The notes under the pieces are model-generated. The model was not told the origin of the DNA. It ran no database searches and worked only from the letters and a program-made list of their open reading frames with translations. Shown piece after piece: positions 43,969-51,871 of a stretch of 64,000 nt of DNA. A program made the position numbers and the translations under genes. The stretch is taken from NCBI GenBank assembly GCA_002390745.1, contig DGQK01000012.1, forward strand, positions 186,001-250,000, read 5' to 3'. Within the stretch, counting starts at the first letter, position 1. Each line of letters begins with the position of its first letter. This DNA comes from Bacteroidetes bacterium UBA4416 (lineage in GTDB: Bacteria > Bacteroidota > Bacteroidia > B-17B0 > Aurantibacillaceae).

Positions 43969-45513
43969 ATGAAAAAACTGATTGTATTAGCTTCATTTAT
44001 CGCAGTTGTTACCGGTTGTAACAAGCGTATGGGAGAGTTAATCGGCGTACAGGGAAGAGAGAAGTGGTATCAGCCTGATCCGTATGGCACGTTGTACATA
44101 CCAATGGGAAGCTACCATATGGGCCCGAGTGATGAAGAAATCACCATGGCTCATACCTCAAAATCAAAAATGGTGTCCGTTCAGGCATTTTACATTGATG
44201 ACTCCGAGATCTCCAATAATGAATACCGTCAGTTCGTGTATTGGGTGCGCGACTCTATCGCCCGCAAGCTATTAGCATTCGGTTCCAACGGTAATGCAGA
44301 AGATTACCAGATTTCACAGGATGAGTTCCTGGAAATGTGGCCTGTATATAAAGGAGATAACAACCTCCAGGATCCATACATCAACTGGAACGAGAAAATC
44401 AACTGGGAAAGTGATGATGAGGATTACCGTTTGGATCTTCAGCCTTTGTACTTACCTGAAGGAGAGCGTTTCTACAACCGTAAAGAGATCGATACCCGTA
44501 AATTGAATTATGAGTATTACAGGATAGATATCCGTTTGGCTTCTGCGAAAAGCAACCGCTTCCTGCCTCAGAAATCTCCGGATGTTCAGGATGCTGCACA
44601 CGAGTACAAAAAAGCAGATTATATTAACGGTGTTCACCTCAATGATGGTGTGAACGGAACTCCGGGTACTCCTTCCACACCGGTAGGCGATCCTGGTAAA
44701 GATCCTAAAACCCTTGGTACTTATAATGTAGATGACCAGGTATCTGTAGGGCAGGGCAACTACGTTCCGAGAGAGCGTAAAGGTGTTGACCGTTCCGTGT
44801 TCATCCTCAAAGACGTAATCAATGTATATCCTGATACCCTGGCCTGGGTGCACGACTTCACCTATTCATTCAATGAGCCTATGACCAATATGTATTTCTG
44901 GCATCCGGCTTACGACGATTATCCTGTAGTAGGTGTTACCTGGAAACAAGCACGCGCTTTCAGCATCTGGCGCTCCAACTTATTGAACAATTTCCTCATC
45001 GGCATCGGTCAGTCTATTGTGAATGACTTCCGTTTACCAACTGAGTCTGAGTGGGAATACGCAGCCCGCGGTGGCAATGACCTTTCTCCATACCCATGGG
45101 GCGGCCCTTACATCCGTAACGCCAGAGGTTGCTTCTTAGGAAACTTTAAACCAATGCGCGGTTCTTATATCGATGACGGTGGTTTCCACTCTGTATACAT
45201 TTACTCTTACAACCCTAACGATTACGGTTTATATTGCATGGCTGGTAACGTAGCGGAATGGACAAGCAACGCCTTTGATGAATCGGCTTACGATTTTGCT
45301 CACGATCTCAACCCGGATTATGTGTACGAAGCTCAGGATAAGGACGCCAATGTATTGAAGCGTAAAGTGATCCGCGGCGGTTCATGGAAAGATGTGGGCT
45401 ATTACCTGCAAACCAGCGCCAGGACTTACGAATACCAGGATACCGCCAAATGTTATATCGGCTTCAGGAACGTGATGACTTACCTGGGCAGGGATAAGAA
45501 TGACGAGATCTAA
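43969..45513 (+). CDS. gldK: Gliding motility lipoprotein GldK (T9SS ring component)
   Basis: A 514-residue FGE-sulfatase-fold lipoprotein (PorK in Porphyromonas). The lipobox is VVTGC at residue 17. Family markers are the formylglycine-generating-enzyme-like segments PMGSYHMGPSDEEI, FYIDDSEISNNEYRQFVYW, YPVVGVTWKQARAFSIWR, FRLPTESEWEYAARGG and RGGSWKDVGYYLQTSAR. It lacks the FGE catalytic role and forms the periplasmic ring with GldN. First gene of gldKLMN, followed by a G-free leader to gldL. Confidence 0.96.
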   Translation: MKKLIVLASFIAVVTGCNKRMGELIGVQGREKWYQPDPYGTLYIPMGSYHMGPSDEEITMAHTSKSKMVSVQAFYIDDSEISNNEYRQFVYWVRDSIARKLLAFGSNGNAEDYQISQDEFLEMWPVYKGDNNLQDPYINWNEKINWESDDEDYRLDLQPLYLPEGERFYNRKEIDTRKLNYEYYRIDIRLASAKSNRFLPQKSPDVQDAAHEYKKADYINGVHLNDGVNGTPGTPSTPVGDPGKDPKTLGTYNVDDQVSVGQGNYVPRERKGVDRSVFILKDVINVYPDTLAWVHDFTYSFNEPMTNMYFWHPAYDDYPVVGVTWKQARAFSIWRSNLLNNFLIGIGQSIVNDFRLPTESEWEYAARGGNDLSPYPWGGPYIRNARGCFLGNFKPMRGSYIDDGGFHSVYIYSYNPNDYGLYCMAGNVAEWTSNAFDESAYDFAHDLNPDYVYEAQDKDANVLKRKVIRGGSWKDVGYYLQTSARTYEYQDTAKCYIGFRNVMTYLGRDKNDEI

Positions 45514-45534
45514 ATAAGAGCTAAACAAACACAG

Positions 45535-45599
45535 CAAATACCACACAAACACAAACACACAAACAACAAAACAATTCACTAACTAAACAAACAACAAAA
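45535..45599 (+). promoter_or_regulatory. 65-base G-free leader upstream of gldL
   Basis: Between gldK and gldL the message contains no G from 45535 to 45599 and is built of ACAAAC-like phrases. Such unstructured A/C-rich leaders can raise translation in bacteria that lack strong Shine-Dalgarno pairing; whether it acts so here is inference. Confidence 0.45.
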
Positions 45600-45604
45600 G
45601 AGCT

Positions 45605-46402
45605 ATGAGCAAATTACCTAAAGTAACCGGATTTAAAAAGTACTTACACTTAGCATCATGCTTTGGTGCTTCTATCGTAATCGTTGGGGCGTTATTTAAG
45701 ATCATGCACTGGCCTGGTGCATCCGTGGCGTTGATTGCGGGGCTTGGAACTGAAGCATTGTTATTTATTTTATTCGGTATTGATATTCCCCATGAAGAGT
45801 ATGATTGGTCGTTGGCATACCCTGAATTAAGCGGTATGGGCGGGCATGAAGATGCACACGAAGAGTCAGCAAAAGGATTACCTATCTCCAACCAGTTAGA
45901 TGCGATGCTTGCAGAAGCTAAAATCGGCCCTGAGCTGATCGAAAGCTTAGGTAGCGGTATGCGTTCATTAAGCGACAGCGCTTCAAAAATCGGCGACATC
46001 AGCAATGCAACTGTTGCTACCAATGATTATGTAGACAGCGTTAAATCTGCTTCAAAAAATGTATCTCATTTAGCGGACACATACAGCAAAGCAGCTGAAT
46101 CTATCTCCAGCCTGGCTGAGTCAAATGACGCAGGTCATTCTATCGGTGAGTCTTTAAACAGCGTTTCTAAAAACTTATCTGCTTTAAATGCTACTTATGA
46201 ACTGCAATTGCAAGGTTCCCGCGGGCACTTAGAAGCTACTGAGAAATTCTACGGTGGATTGAACGAGTTAATGAAAAACTTACATGACTCAGTAGATGAC
46301 ACTAAAAAATACAGGCAGGAAATGTCTCAGTTGTCAAACAACCTGACAGCCCTTAACACCATCTATGGTAACATGTTAAGCGCTATGAACTTCAACAAGT
46401 AA
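45605..46402 (+). CDS. gldL: Gliding motility protein GldL (T9SS motor)
   Basis: A 265-residue inner-membrane motor protein (PorL). Two membrane helices near the N terminus are seen: HLASCFGASIVIVGALFKIMHWPGA, quoted in part, and VALIAGLGTEALLFILFGID, with the conserved charge-bearing segment KIMHWPG and Glu in TEALLF, the likely proton-channel residues. The rest (residues 90-265) is a cytoplasmic helical domain rich in Ser/Ala. GldL forms a pentamer around two GldM copies. Between gldL and gldM is a strong hairpin. Confidence 0.96.
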   Translation: MSKLPKVTGFKKYLHLASCFGASIVIVGALFKIMHWPGASVALIAGLGTEALLFILFGIDIPHEEYDWSLAYPELSGMGGHEDAHEESAKGLPISNQLDAMLAEAKIGPELIESLGSGMRSLSDSASKIGDISNATVATNDYVDSVKSASKNVSHLADTYSKAAESISSLAESNDAGHSIGESLNSVSKNLSALNATYELQLQGSRGHLEATEKFYGGLNELMKNLHDSVDDTKKYRQEMSQLSNNLTALNTIYGNMLSAMNFNK

Positions 46403-46424
46403 GATCCTGTCAAAACCAATTCAT

Positions 46425-46459
46425 GCCCGGGCAATGATCTCATACGATCATTGCCGGGC
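46425..46459 (+). promoter_or_regulatory. Strong hairpin between gldL and gldM, not a terminator
   Basis: GCCC (46425-46428) pairs with GGGC (46456-46459) and, after a bulged G, 46430-46439 pairs with 46446-46455 around a 6-base loop: 14 pairs. It is followed by TATTAAAAAAC, without a T run, so it should not terminate. It may protect the 3' end of a gldL-containing message. Confidence 0.55.
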
Positions 46460-46502
46460 TATTAAAAAACTCAAATTCATTTAAAAAAAGTATTATAGCA
46501 CT

Positions 46503-48164
46503 ATGGGAGGCGGTAAAGAAACACCTAGGCAGAAGATGATTGGTATGATGTACCTCGTACTGACAGCTCTTCTGGCGATGAACGTGTCCAAACAAATTTT
46601 ACAGGGATACCTTTCTGTAAATGAAAGTCTGGAGAAAACAAGAGACAACTTGCAAACAAACAATAAGCTGGTCACTGAGGCTTTCCGTACCACTATCGAA
46701 GGTAACCCGGGAGCAAAACCTTACTTCGAAAGAGCGGTTGAGGCACAGAAAATGATCGATGATGTATACAAATACATTGGCGACCTGAGAACTCATGTGG
46801 TGAATGAAACAGAGGGACTGAAAAACATCAAGATCGCAGATACCCTGAATCTTCGCAGAACTGAAAAAATGGACGATTACGATATGCCGACAACGGTATT
46901 GATCGGGTCCGAACCAAAAACGCCTAAAAAGGGCGCGAACACAGCCTCTGAATTGAGAGATAAAATGACCGGCCTGCACGATAAGCTAATCGCGATGCTT
47001 GACCAGATGCAGAAAACAGAAGGCCAGCACTTATTACAGGCAGATTACGAAGGCCTGAAAAAGAAGCTGGCTTCCATCAAACCGGTGGACAGTAAGCGTA
47101 AAGAGGATGGTATCGAGTTTAACTGGGAAATGGATAACTTCTACCATTTACCTTTAGCAGCGGTTTATACCAACCTGAACAAATTCCAGTCTGATTTAAA
47201 GAACGTAGAGGCTGAGATCCTGCAGGTGTTCTCCGGAGCAAGCGGCAAGCTGGCCATCAAATTCGACCACATTGTGGCACGTGTTGTGGCTCCAAGTTCT
47301 TACGTACAGTCAGGAACCAAATACCAGGCTAACATCTTTTTGGCAGCATCTTCTTCTAAATTAGGCCAGGGCGATATGGAGATCATTTTGGGTGTTGACT
47401 CTGCACAGGCAGCTGCCGGTAACAAAGGTTCCGGTTTAGTGCCTTTGGTAAACGGTGAAGGTGTTTACGAAGTTGGTGCAAGCGGCGAAGGTGATAAAAA
47501 ATACAATGGCGTTATTAAATACAAAAATCCTGACGGAACATTTAAGTATTATCCATTCGAATCAGCTTATACTGTAGCAGCTCCGGCAGCGGCTGTATCG
47601 GCGGAACAAATGAAAGTATTTTATGTGGGTGTGATAAACCCGATCATGGTTCAGGCTGCTGGTGTAGCACCTGCTAATCTGAGCGTATCCGCCAGCGGTG
47701 GCGGCGCCAAACTGGTCCCTAAAGGAGGCGGTAAATTCGAAGGTACTTTCACCACACCTGGAACCTGTACAATCAGCGTTTCTGCTAAAGTGGACGGAAC
47801 GAATAAGCCACAAGGTACATCGGTATTCAAAGTGAAACCTTTACCAAAACCTGAATTAAAAGTAGGTGGCAAATTTGCTCCACAGGAATTGAAAAAAGGT
47901 GAAATTGCTTTAGTGAGCGGTTTGGGTGCCGGTGCCAATGGCTTCGAGTTCCAGGCTAACTTCATCGTTATCTCTTACGAGGTAACAGGTAAAGCAAAAG
48001 GCAAACTGGCACAGGCTTCCGGCAACGGCAATAACCTGGCAGCCGATGCTCAGGCGATCCTGAAAGGTGCCGATGTAGGAACCAAAGTATACATCGACGC
48101 CAAAGTAAAAGGCCCGGATGGGAAAACCAACTCTGTAACCTGCGGTATTAAGGTTACGAAGTAA
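46503..48164 (+). CDS. gldM: Gliding motility protein GldM (T9SS motor shaft)
   Basis: A 553-residue inner-membrane protein (PorM). A single N-terminal membrane segment (MIGMMYLVLTALLAMNVSK, the conserved Bacteroidota GldM start) carries the extended periplasmic domains. Beta-rich domains follow, with Gly- and Lys-rich linkers such as SASGGGAKLVPKGGGKFEG and the final TSVTCGIKVTK-like strand. GldM links the rotor to the GldKN ring. The gene starts 100 bases after gldL. Confidence 0.96.
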   Translation: MGGGKETPRQKMIGMMYLVLTALLAMNVSKQILQGYLSVNESLEKTRDNLQTNNKLVTEAFRTTIEGNPGAKPYFERAVEAQKMIDDVYKYIGDLRTHVVNETEGLKNIKIADTLNLRRTEKMDDYDMPTTVLIGSEPKTPKKGANTASELRDKMTGLHDKLIAMLDQMQKTEGQHLLQADYEGLKKKLASIKPVDSKRKEDGIEFNWEMDNFYHLPLAAVYTNLNKFQSDLKNVEAEILQVFSGASGKLAIKFDHIVARVVAPSSYVQSGTKYQANIFLAASSSKLGQGDMEIILGVDSAQAAAGNKGSGLVPLVNGEGVYEVGASGEGDKKYNGVIKYKNPDGTFKYYPFESAYTVAAPAAAVSAEQMKVFYVGVINPIMVQAAGVAPANLSVSASGGGAKLVPKGGGKFEGTFTTPGTCTISVSAKVDGTNKPQGTSVFKVKPLPKPELKVGGKFAPQELKKGEIALVSGLGAGANGFEFQANFIVISYEVTGKAKGKLAQASGNGNNLAADAQAILKGADVGTKVYIDAKVKGPDGKTNSVTCGIKVTK

Positions 48165-48207
48165 GCTCTTATTAAATTAAAATTTTGTTACAATAAAAAC
48201 TGAAATC

Positions 48208-49068
48208 ATGGGAACTTTTAAAAATATGTTGTTTTTATCGGTTTTACTTCTCACAGGTTTCTCTATGAAGTCGCAGCAGAGCGTGTTCCAGCCAGGCGAC
48301 TACAGGGACGGGATCTATGATAAGGAAAACTCTATCAACAGGCGTTACATTCCTTACACTCACCTCCGGGAGGCTGATGTATCATGGGAAAAGCGCGTGT
48401 GGAGAAAGATCGATATGCGGGAGAAACAAAATCAGCAGTTATACTACCCAAAAGAGCAGGTTGTAAGCAGAATTTCTTTAATGCAGCTTATCACAAAGTA
48501 TGTGTTATCCGGGCAGATCATCGCGTTTAAAGACGAGGAGTTTTTAGAGCCGCTGGAACTGTCTAATATCAGGTCAATGATTGTATTGCAGGAAGACTCT
48601 GCGGATGTTGAGGAGTTTGATTCCAATGGTAACTCGGTTATGGTTAAGAAACCCGGTATCGTGGATTCAACCTGGATCTTCGAAAACTTTACTTCTTTGG
48701 AACTAAAAGAAGACTGGTTCTTCGACAAGCAGAAATCGGTGCTGGAAGTACGTATCCTTTCTATGGGTTTCAACGTACTGAAGCCTAAGAAGGAGGATTT
48801 AGGTGAATATCCTATTTTCTACACTTACTTCCCGGCATGCCGTCCGTTCTTTGCCAAGCACGAAGTATACAATTGGAAGAACGACGCTGAGCGCCGGACA
48901 TTTGAAGATATATTCTGGAAAAGGCAGTTCTCTTCCAGGGCGATCAAAGAAACCAACGTATACGACCGTTCTATTGAGAACTATTCAAAAGGAATTGATG
49001 CCCTGCTGGAATCTGACCGTATCAAAAACGACATCTTCAAGTGGGAGCATGACTTATGGCATTTCTAA
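48208..49068 (+). CDS. gldN: Gliding motility protein GldN (T9SS ring component)
   Basis: A 286-residue secreted protein (PorN). A signal peptide (MGTFKNMLFLSVLLLTGF...) precedes the mature domain with family signatures YRDGIYDKENSINRRYIPYT, ADVSWEKRVWRKIDMREKQN, YFPACRPFFAKHEVYNWKND and RRTFEDIFWKRQFSSR. It binds GldK in the periplasmic ring. Last gene of gldKLMN, ended by the terminator at 49091-49120. Confidence 0.96.
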   Translation: MGTFKNMLFLSVLLLTGFSMKSQQSVFQPGDYRDGIYDKENSINRRYIPYTHLREADVSWEKRVWRKIDMREKQNQQLYYPKEQVVSRISLMQLITKYVLSGQIIAFKDEEFLEPLELSNIRSMIVLQEDSADVEEFDSNGNSVMVKKPGIVDSTWIFENFTSLELKEDWFFDKQKSVLEVRILSMGFNVLKPKKEDLGEYPIFYTYFPACRPFFAKHEVYNWKNDAERRTFEDIFWKRQFSSRAIKETNVYDRSIENYSKGIDALLESDRIKNDIFKWEHDLWHF

Positions 49069-49090
49069 TCTCCTGAAGAGTTCATACATA

Positions 49091-49120
49091 AAAAAAGCCT
49101 CCCATCCGGGAGGTTTTTTT
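49091..49120 (+). terminator. Terminator after gldN
   Basis: A 6-bp stem CCTCCC (49098-49103) / GGGAGG (49108-49113) with a 4-base loop, flanked by an A run (left) and seven T residues (right). Confidence 0.92.
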
Positions 49121-49174
49121 ATGGCTTGTATCGGCCTTTTATGGAGAGCAACAGATTGCAGGAATTGAAAGCAT

Positions 49175-49207
49175 AAAAAAAGTCCTCCCGGCCAGGAGGA
49201 CTTTTTT
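49175..49207. terminator. Terminator after glyA
   Basis: A 7-bp stem (49182-49188 with 49195-49201) with a 6-base loop, flanked by seven A residues and six T residues. It serves glyA on the minus strand and can act in both directions. Confidence 0.92.
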
Positions 49208-49224
49208 CGTAAAAGATGTGATGA

Positions 49225-50499
49225 TTAGTCTTTAAATAAAGGGAATTTTTCCATCATGGTATTAACTTTCGATCTGACCTTCGCCAGTTCTTTGGCATTG
49301 TCTTTATGACGTAAAGCAGCATCAATGAATTCTACTATTTTCAGACAGTCTTTTTCCTTTAACCCGCGACTGGTGATAGCCGGCGAGCCGATCCTGATGC
49401 CAGAGGTTATGAACGGAGATTTATCGTCGAAAGGGACCATATTCTTGTTTACCGTGATATCCGCTTCTCCCAGGGCTTTCTCCGCTTCCTTGCCGGTCAG
49501 GTTTTTGCTTCTCAGATCAATCAGCATACAATGGTTGTCGGTTCCGCCGGAGATGATTTTATAGCCTTTCTCTATAAGGGCTTTTGCCATCGTTTGTGCG
49601 TTTTTGATAACCTGTACGCAGTAGTGCATATATTCGTCGCTCAGGCACTCGCCGTAAGCGACTGCTTTGGCGGCAATGACATGTTCCAGAGGACCTCCCT
49701 GGGTGCCGGGAAAAACGCCCATATCGAGGCAGGCGCTCATCATTTTTAGTTCTCCTTTTGGTGTTTTTTCTCCCATCGGATTTTCGAAATCTTTGCCCAT
49801 CATGATCATGCCACCCCTCGGCCCGCGCAGGGTTTTGTGAGTTGTTGTTGTTACAATGTGGCAGTGCGGTAAGGGGTCGTTCAGAATACCTTTGGCAATA
49901 AGGCCCGACGGGTGAGAGATATCGGCCAGGAGAATGGCCCCTACTTTGTCGGCGATTTTTCTCAGGCGTTCGTAATCCCAATCCCTGGAGTAAGCAGAGG
50001 CGCCGCAGATGATCATTTTCGGTTTTTCTTTTTTGGCTGTATCCTCCAGCGTGTCGTAATTGATCCGTCCTGTTTTTTCTTCTACGCCGTAGAAGGTTGC
50101 ACGGTAAAGCTTTCCGGAGAAATTGACCGGGGAGCCATGCGTTAAATGACCGCCATGCGACAGGTTAAAGCCCAGAATGGTGTCGCCCGGTTTCAGGCAG
50201 GCCAGCATCACAGCGGCATTGGCCTGTGCACCGGAGTGAGGTTGCACATTGACCCAAGCAGCGCCAAAGAGTTCCTTGGCACGGTCAATGGCAAGCTGCT
50301 CCACTTTATCAACAACTTCGCAGCCACCATAATAGCGTTTTCCGGGCAATCCTTCTGCATATTTGTTGGTGAGCACACTGCCCATCGCTTTCATCACCTG
50401 GTCGCTCACATAGTTCTCGCTGGCAATAAGCTCTACGCCACGTGTCTGGCGCTCTTTCTCTTCTTTGATCAGTTTAAAAATAGCAGTGTCTTTTTTCAT
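49225..50499 (-). CDS. glyA: Serine hydroxymethyltransferase
   Basis: A 424-residue PLP enzyme interconverting serine and glycine with tetrahydrofolate. Seen: GVELIASENYVSDQVM, KYAEGLPGKRYYGGCEVVD, NVQPHSGAQANAAVM, LSHGGHLTHGSPVNFSGK and the Schiff-base Lys222 in TTTTHKTLRGPRGG. C-terminal GSPAITSRGLKE is present. Length and all motifs are standard. It lies directly downstream of the exosortase-associated gene on the same strand (7-base gap) and may be co-transcribed with it. Confidence 0.98.
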   Translation of the reverse strand: MKKDTAIFKLIKEEKERQTRGVELIASENYVSDQVMKAMGSVLTNKYAEGLPGKRYYGGCEVVDKVEQLAIDRAKELFGAAWVNVQPHSGAQANAAVMLACLKPGDTILGFNLSHGGHLTHGSPVNFSGKLYRATFYGVEEKTGRINYDTLEDTAKKEKPKMIICGASAYSRDWDYERLRKIADKVGAILLADISHPSGLIAKGILNDPLPHCHIVTTTTHKTLRGPRGGMIMMGKDFENPMGEKTPKGELKMMSACLDMGVFPGTQGGPLEHVIAAKAVAYGECLSDEYMHYCVQVIKNAQTMAKALIEKGYKIISGGTDNHCMLIDLRSKNLTGKEAEKALGEADITVNKNMVPFDDKSPFITSGIRIGSPAITSRGLKEKDCLKIVEFIDAALRHKDNAKELAKVRSKVNTMMEKFPLFKD

Positions 50500-50505
50500 A
50501 AGGTA

Positions 50506-51006
50506 TTAGTGGTTAGTGTCTTTTTCTGTTTGAAATTTCCTGTATAACGTTGCTGAAGCTATCATGAAAAATGCGACCAGCGGTGATTGGGCAATACCAA
50601 GCAACCAACGGCTGAATGTATATTCGTCTCCATCAATCCTGTTATTTGCCAGGTAGTTGTAAAACATGGATAATGCTGCTAAAATTAGCAATAAAAGATA
50701 GATATAAATAGTCCATCGGGTAATTTTTTTGTCGTTTACAGCGAGCCTGACCGCCACTAATGTTGTGGCCATGTATGCGAGGTAGAACACAATGGTCAGC
50801 GCAAATTTCGAATAATAGAGCGTGCTGTAGTCGATGCCGGCAATAAAGCTCAGCGAGTCGGGCAATGGCAGTGACGAATGGCCATAGTATAATTTGTAAA
50901 GCTGGTTGTTGATGTTGACAAACAGAAACTCCCTGCTGAATCCGAGAAGGGCAAACAGGGAAATAAAGAGGATGTACTTAACTGCCGGCTTCACTGTCTT
51001 CAACAT
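50506..51006 (-). CDS. Exosortase-associated membrane protein
   Basis: A 166-residue protein with four hydrophobic segments (about residues 12-30, 65-88, 98-118, 140-160). The first 29 bases overlap the 3' end of the exosortase gene, which strongly suggests translational coupling and a partnership. Between the helices lie polar loops (NINNQLYKLYYGHSSLP; YLANNRIDGDEYTFSR). No enzyme motif is visible. It resembles the XrtX/XrtF-associated small membrane proteins found next to Bacteroidota exosortases; its role there is unknown. Confidence 0.65.
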   Translation of the reverse strand: MLKTVKPAVKYILFISLFALLGFSREFLFVNINNQLYKLYYGHSSLPLPDSLSFIAGIDYSTLYYSKFALTIVFYLAYMATTLVAVRLAVNDKKITRWTIYIYLLLLILAALSMFYNYLANNRIDGDEYTFSRWLLGIAQSPLVAFFMIASATLYRKFQTEKDTNH

Positions 51007-51520
51007 GGGCGAACCGTTTTACCCATAGCATCCACAGGCCGAATACGGCGCTGTAGGCAATAAAGGTAAAGGTGTAGGTATGGTTAAAATCGAGGTATTG
51101 TGGAGAATAATAGGCAATAAGGGCAAGGGCGACGATCCGGATAATGTTAATGAGGTAGACTGCCAGGATGCCTGCGGGGATATACCAGAGTTTGGCTTTT
51201 TTATTTCCGGGATATGCAAGGATGAAAATAGCGAAGAGAAACATGAGCGTAACGCCATTGCAGGGGCCTCCGATCCACACACCGTTTGAACCGTCGATAC
51301 CGAATACCTGAAAGTCGTTGACCTCTTTACTGGCAAAGGTCTGAAAGCCGAAAAGATCGAGGATGCCCTTGCAGCAATTCAGGATCAGCCTGATAAAGAG
51401 CTGGTCGATGGTGGTATAGCGCTTTATAACAAACTCATAAATAAGATAGCAGGATGTATAAAGTAAGGAGGCCTTAACAATAAAGTATGCAAAACTATGT
51501 GATCTGAGCTTGCTGTACAT
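50978..51520 (-). CDS. Exosortase family protein (Bacteroidota type)
   Basis: A 180-residue membrane cysteine transpeptidase-like protein. I set the start at ATG 51520 because the longer frame would translate the terminator hairpin of the PID-type gene. Predicted active residues are all present: Cys87 in IGGPCNGVTLMFLF, Arg128 in YLINIIRIVALAL and His147 in DFNHTYTFTF. About six hydrophobic segments are seen. Exosortases cut and re-anchor small exported proteins at a C-terminal PEP/PID-type signal, commonly beside exopolysaccharide genes, as here. It resembles the XrtX/XrtF group; I cannot tell which. Confidence 0.85.
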   Translation of the reverse strand: MYSKLRSHSFAYFIVKASLLYTSCYLIYEFVIKRYTTIDQLFIRLILNCCKGILDLFGFQTFASKEVNDFQVFGIDGSNGVWIGGPCNGVTLMFLFAIFILAYPGNKKAKLWYIPAGILAVYLINIIRIVALALIAYYSPQYLDFNHTYTFTFIAYSAVFGLWMLWVKRFAHVEDSEAGS

Positions 51521-51524
51521 GCAC

Positions 51525-51550
51525 AAAAAACCCCGCAAAAAGCGGGGAAA
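51525..51550 (-). terminator. Terminator between the PID-type gene and the exosortase
   Basis: On the minus strand CCCCGC-TTTTT-GCGGGG runs into TTTTTT; on the plus strand the stem arms are 51531-51536 and 51542-51547. It starts just after the PID-type stop codon (51552) and ends five bases before the exosortase ATG (51520), so it can lower exosortase expression relative to its substrate. Confidence 0.85.
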
Positions 51551-51551
51551 G

Positions 51552-51764
51552 TTATAAAACTGAGTTTTTTCGTTTTCGTTTGTCGTATAATGTTTTACCT
51601 CCATACAAGGCTCCTGCTGCAATCAGTAATGATATTCCTCCATCAATAGGAACGCAGGGCGGCGGCCAGCATCCCGGACCTCCTGAAGGCGGTGGAGGAG
51701 CTGCTAAACATAATGAACTAAAGCCTATGATAAAGACAGCCGATAAAATAAATTTTGCGTTCAT
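51552..51764 (-). CDS. Small exosortase substrate with PID-CTERM-type sorting signal
   Basis: A 70-residue protein. Signal peptide at residues 1-21, with probable cleavage after SSLCLA; then a Pro/Gly/Cys-rich stretch APPPPSGGPGCWPPPC (22-37); then the sorting motif VPIDGG (Pro39-Ile40-Asp41-Gly42-Gly43), a hydrophobic segment 44-56 (ISLLIAAGALYGG) and a basic tail KTLYDKRKRK. This is the tripartite layout of exosortase targets and the motif matches the PID-type C-terminal domain of Bacteroidota. It is next to the exosortase and divergent from the polysaccharide operon. Confidence 0.8.
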   Translation of the reverse strand: MNAKFILSAVFIIGFSSLCLAAPPPPSGGPGCWPPPCVPIDGGISLLIAAGALYGGKTLYDKRKRKNSVL

Positions 51765-51787
51765 TATTGTTTTGGTAATTTAAACGG

Positions 51788-51795
51788 TAAATGTA
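51788..51795 (-). promoter_or_regulatory. Possible -7 element of the PID-type gene
   Basis: TACATTTA on the minus strand, one mismatch from TAnnTTTG, has an ATTG-like element 20 bases upstream. It would start transcription close to the PID-type ATG at 51764. Confidence 0.35.
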
Positions 51796-51846
51796 AATAA
51801 AATAAATTGGATCGGCAATTGTAGTGTAAAAATCATGCCAAATATT

Positions 51847-51854
51847 TATATTTG
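51847..51854 (+). promoter_or_regulatory. -7 element of the polysaccharide operon
   Basis: TATATTTG is a perfect match to the Bacteroidota TAnnTTTG -7 box, 17 bases upstream of the GTG start of the BY-kinase. No clear TTTG at the -33 position was found. The resulting leader would be very short. Confidence 0.5.
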
Positions 51855-51871
51855 TAATCTATAAAAACTCC

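Noticed and set aside
51521..51622. Extended N terminus of the exosortase
   Set aside because: It would translate the terminator stem and overlap the PID-type gene; starts with TTG.
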